Shown piece by piece: positions 62,513 through 64,000 of a stretch of 64,000 bases of DNA. The stretch is from contig NZ_LT629783.1 of NCBI RefSeq assembly GCF_900105835.1, forward strand, positions 434,001 to 498,000, read 5' to 3'. The position numbers and the translations under genes are program-made. Source of the stretch: Pseudomonas fragi (GTDB lineage Bacteria > Pseudomonadota > Gammaproteobacteria > Pseudomonadales > Pseudomonadaceae). The notes below the pieces were generated by a model. That model ran no database searches. It saw only the letters and a program-made list of their open reading frames with translations, and was not told the DNA's origin. Numbering within the stretch: position 1 is the first letter of the stretch; every line of letters begins with the position of its first letter.

Positions 62513-63061
62513 TCAGCTGCGCCCGGGCAACATGCGCAGCAGGGTGTTGTCCTTGATCAAGTAGTGATGCCCCAGCCCGGCCACGGCATGCAGGCCGATC
62601 AACCAGTAGCCGATGGTGCCGCCCAGTTCATGCCAACCCTTGATCTGCTTGGCGAAATCCGGGTCCTTGGCGGTCAGCGGCAAGATGTCGAAGCCATAGA
62701 AGTACACCGGCTTGTCGTTGTAACTGAGTACCAGGTAACCCAATACCGGCATGGCGATCATGAACAGGTACAGCGCCCAGTGCATCAAGGTGGCCAGGGC
62801 GGTTTGCCAGGCGGGTGGGGCCGGGGTGATTGGCGGTGCAACACCCAGGCTGCGGGCCAGCAGCCGCAGCCAGACCAGCGCAAACACCGTCAGGCCTAGC
62901 ATAAAATGCGCGTCCTTCATCAGGTTGCGGCCGTCACTGTCCTTGGGGAAAATGCCGCGAAACTCGATCGAGGCGTAGATCAGGATAAACAGCAGCACCA
63001 TCAGCCAGTGCAGGGCGATGGACATTCGACTGTAGTGATGGGCGGTGCTTTTCCAGGTCAT
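62513..63061 (-). CDS. Cytochrome b561 family protein
   Basis: A 182-residue four-segment di-haem b membrane protein of the bacterial cytochrome b561 family (YodB/CybB type). His ligands occur in membrane helices (IALHWLMVLLF, KDAHFMLGLTVF, IGLHAVAGLGHHYL). It transfers electrons between quinol and periplasmic acceptors. In E. coli the homologue is reported to be a superoxide:ubiquinone oxidoreductase. It ends just after the REP array. Confidence 0.88.
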   Translation of the reverse strand: MTWKSTAHHYSRMSIALHWLMVLLFILIYASIEFRGIFPKDSDGRNLMKDAHFMLGLTVFALVWLRLLARSLGVAPPITPAPPAWQTALATLMHWALYLFMIAMPVLGYLVLSYNDKPVYFYGFDILPLTAKDPDFAKQIKGWHELGGTIGYWLIGLHAVAGLGHHYLIKDNTLLRMLPGRS

Positions 63062-63154
63062 GGTGGTTCCTCACGGTTCAGGTCTTGGGCCCCCGTTCTT
63101 GTTGACGGAGTGCCTTTACTTTAAAGCTGTTGAGCCATTTTGCACTGAGATGGG

Positions 63155-64000
63155 TCAGCTTTCAGGTGTGCCAGGCACATTTGGCCAAAGATCGGACACC
63201 AGAAACAAGCGCTCAGCCTCTTCCCAGTCACCCTCTGCATTCTCGCTCAGGCGTACCAGCAGTTGCGCCGGGGCCTGGGGGTGCAACTCTGCCAGCCAGG
63301 TATCGAGCTGTTGCGCAGTCCAGACTCCTTCAGGGCCATAGTGCGCCGGGGCCAGCCAGGCATGGCGGGGCAGGGGCTGCCAACGCCCGGCAGCACTCTG
63401 GCAAATAAACGCCGGCCAGTCGCGCTGATGCAGCCAGCGCCCGCGCAGGTGCTGCGGGTTGGCTCCCGCCGGCGGGCAGGCCTGCCCGGGCCACGGATAC
63501 AGCAGGTAGCCACCGAGCCACAGATGGGCGCTGAACCCCTGCACATCCAGGCCGGCCAGGACTTCACGGCTCTCCGGGCGGCTGGACATGGGCAACTGGT
63601 GCTGGCTGAAGTGCCTGAGCTTGCGGTCCAGCCGGTCGTTGCTGCCAGGGCCGAGCCATTGCGCGTGATCTGTGCCATCGCCGTGCTGTGGCCCGAGGTA
63701 GAGCTTGATCGCCAGTTCCAGGTGATGCACACCGTCACGGTCGCGCACTAACAAGTCCAGCTCACCCAGGGTATGCCCGCCCTGGCGGATCGGCAGGTTG
63801 GCGGCAATCAACTCCACACCCGGGGCATGTTGCAGCGCAAACTGCCACAAGCGTTCGTAATAGCGCCCCAGGCGGCGGGTGGTCGCCTGGGCCAGCCAGT
63901 GCTGCAGCGGTTGGCTGTTGCGGTCCAGCTCGCGCAGCCACGCCGCCAGTTGCTGCGGGGCCTGCACCCAGTCGCTGCCCGCCAGGGGATGGCGTTGTGG
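63155..64000 (-). CDS. DUF1853 family protein, 5' end missing
   Basis: The visible 281 residues belong to the uncharacterised DUF1853 family, mostly found in gammaproteobacteria. The frame remains open to the window edge, so the N-terminus is outside. The region with [26 protein letters not shown] resembles restriction-endonuclease-like folds (acidic plus E-x-K-like pattern), but that is only an impression. No signal peptide or membrane segment is visible. It is convergent with nothing in the window and lies 93 bp from cytochrome b561 on the same strand. Confidence 0.75.
   Translation of the reverse strand, partial: PQRHPLAGSDWVQAPQQLAAWLRELDRNSQPLQHWLAQATTRRLGRYYERLWQFALQHAPGVELIAANLPIRQGGHTLGELDLLVRDRDGVHHLELAIKLYLGPQHGDGTDHAQWLGPGSNDRLDRKLRHFSQHQLPMSSRPESREVLAGLDVQGFSAHLWLGGYLLYPWPGQACPPAGANPQHLRGRWLHQRDWPAFICQSAAGRWQPLPRHAWLAPAHYGPEGVWTAQQLDTWLAELHPQAPAQLLVRLSENAEGDWEEAERLFLVSDLWPNVPGTPES

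Noticed and set aside
61207..62564. Long overlapping ORFs on both strands in the 131-bp repeat array
   Set aside because: The unit length keeps frames open, and the peptides are repeats of GLARDGITAVYQPD-type translations of REP DNA. No start signal or family match supports a gene.

Overview
The window is a chromosomal segment of a Pseudomonas species, most likely from the fluorescens/putida lineage. The evidence is the protein families, the high GC content, and the many Pseudomonas-type REP palindromes (GTGGGAGCGGGCTTGCTCGCGA and a second CGTAGCAGCTGC class). I see no phage, transposase, CRISPR array, rRNA or tRNA. The first gene (tRNA 2-selenouridine synthase) and the last (DUF1853) are cut by the window ends.

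Positions 1-9855 carry benzoate and catechol catabolism: benR, benABCD and catBCA in one direction. BenR/XylS-type direct repeats precede benA, and Crc/Hfq-type A-rich motifs lie near benR, benA and catA. No catR lies beside catB. Positions 9878-18566 hold a set of nitrogen-compound genes: two orphan PotF-like periplasmic binding proteins, a DmpA-type peptidase, an M20 dipeptidase, a carbon-nitrogen hydrolase and a LuxR-type regulator. Positions 18744-24155 form a complete nikABCDE nickel importer with divergent nikR and a near-perfect NikR operator between them. Two divergent MFS transporters flank a 28-bp dyad (24211-26863), followed by mntP under a yybP-ykoY manganese riboswitch and a 128-bp tandem REP array.

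Positions 29156-32848 encode a TauD-type dioxygenase with a SsuA/TauA-type ABC transporter. Positions 33141-42612, all on the minus strand, are the most unusual block. It runs exbD, tonB, a TonB-dependent receptor, exbB, a lipoprotein 5'-nucleotidase, cytidine deaminase, a concentrative nucleoside transporter, a lipoprotein EEP-family nuclease/phosphatase and a RutR-like TetR regulator. Together these read as a self-contained, TonB-energised nucleotide or nucleic-acid scavenging locus. A plausible route is hydrolysis by the nuclease and nucleotidase, outer-membrane uptake by the receptor with its own TonB system, inner-membrane transport by NupC, deamination by Cdd, and pyrimidine sensing by the regulator.

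Positions 44676-50037 are a ferric-enterobactin system (pfeE, pfeA, pfeS, pfeR). Positions 50256-54658 are a creatine-utilisation cluster (creatinase, MHS-type transporter, CahR-like regulator). After that come an orphan TauA-like protein, a five-haem cytochrome that fuses a tri-haem dehydrogenase-type cytochrome to a TsdA-like thiosulfate dehydrogenase domain, an isolated penicillin-binding protein 2, a D-cysteine desulfhydrase/ACC deaminase homologue, a roughly ten-copy 131-bp tandem REP array, and a cytochrome b561.
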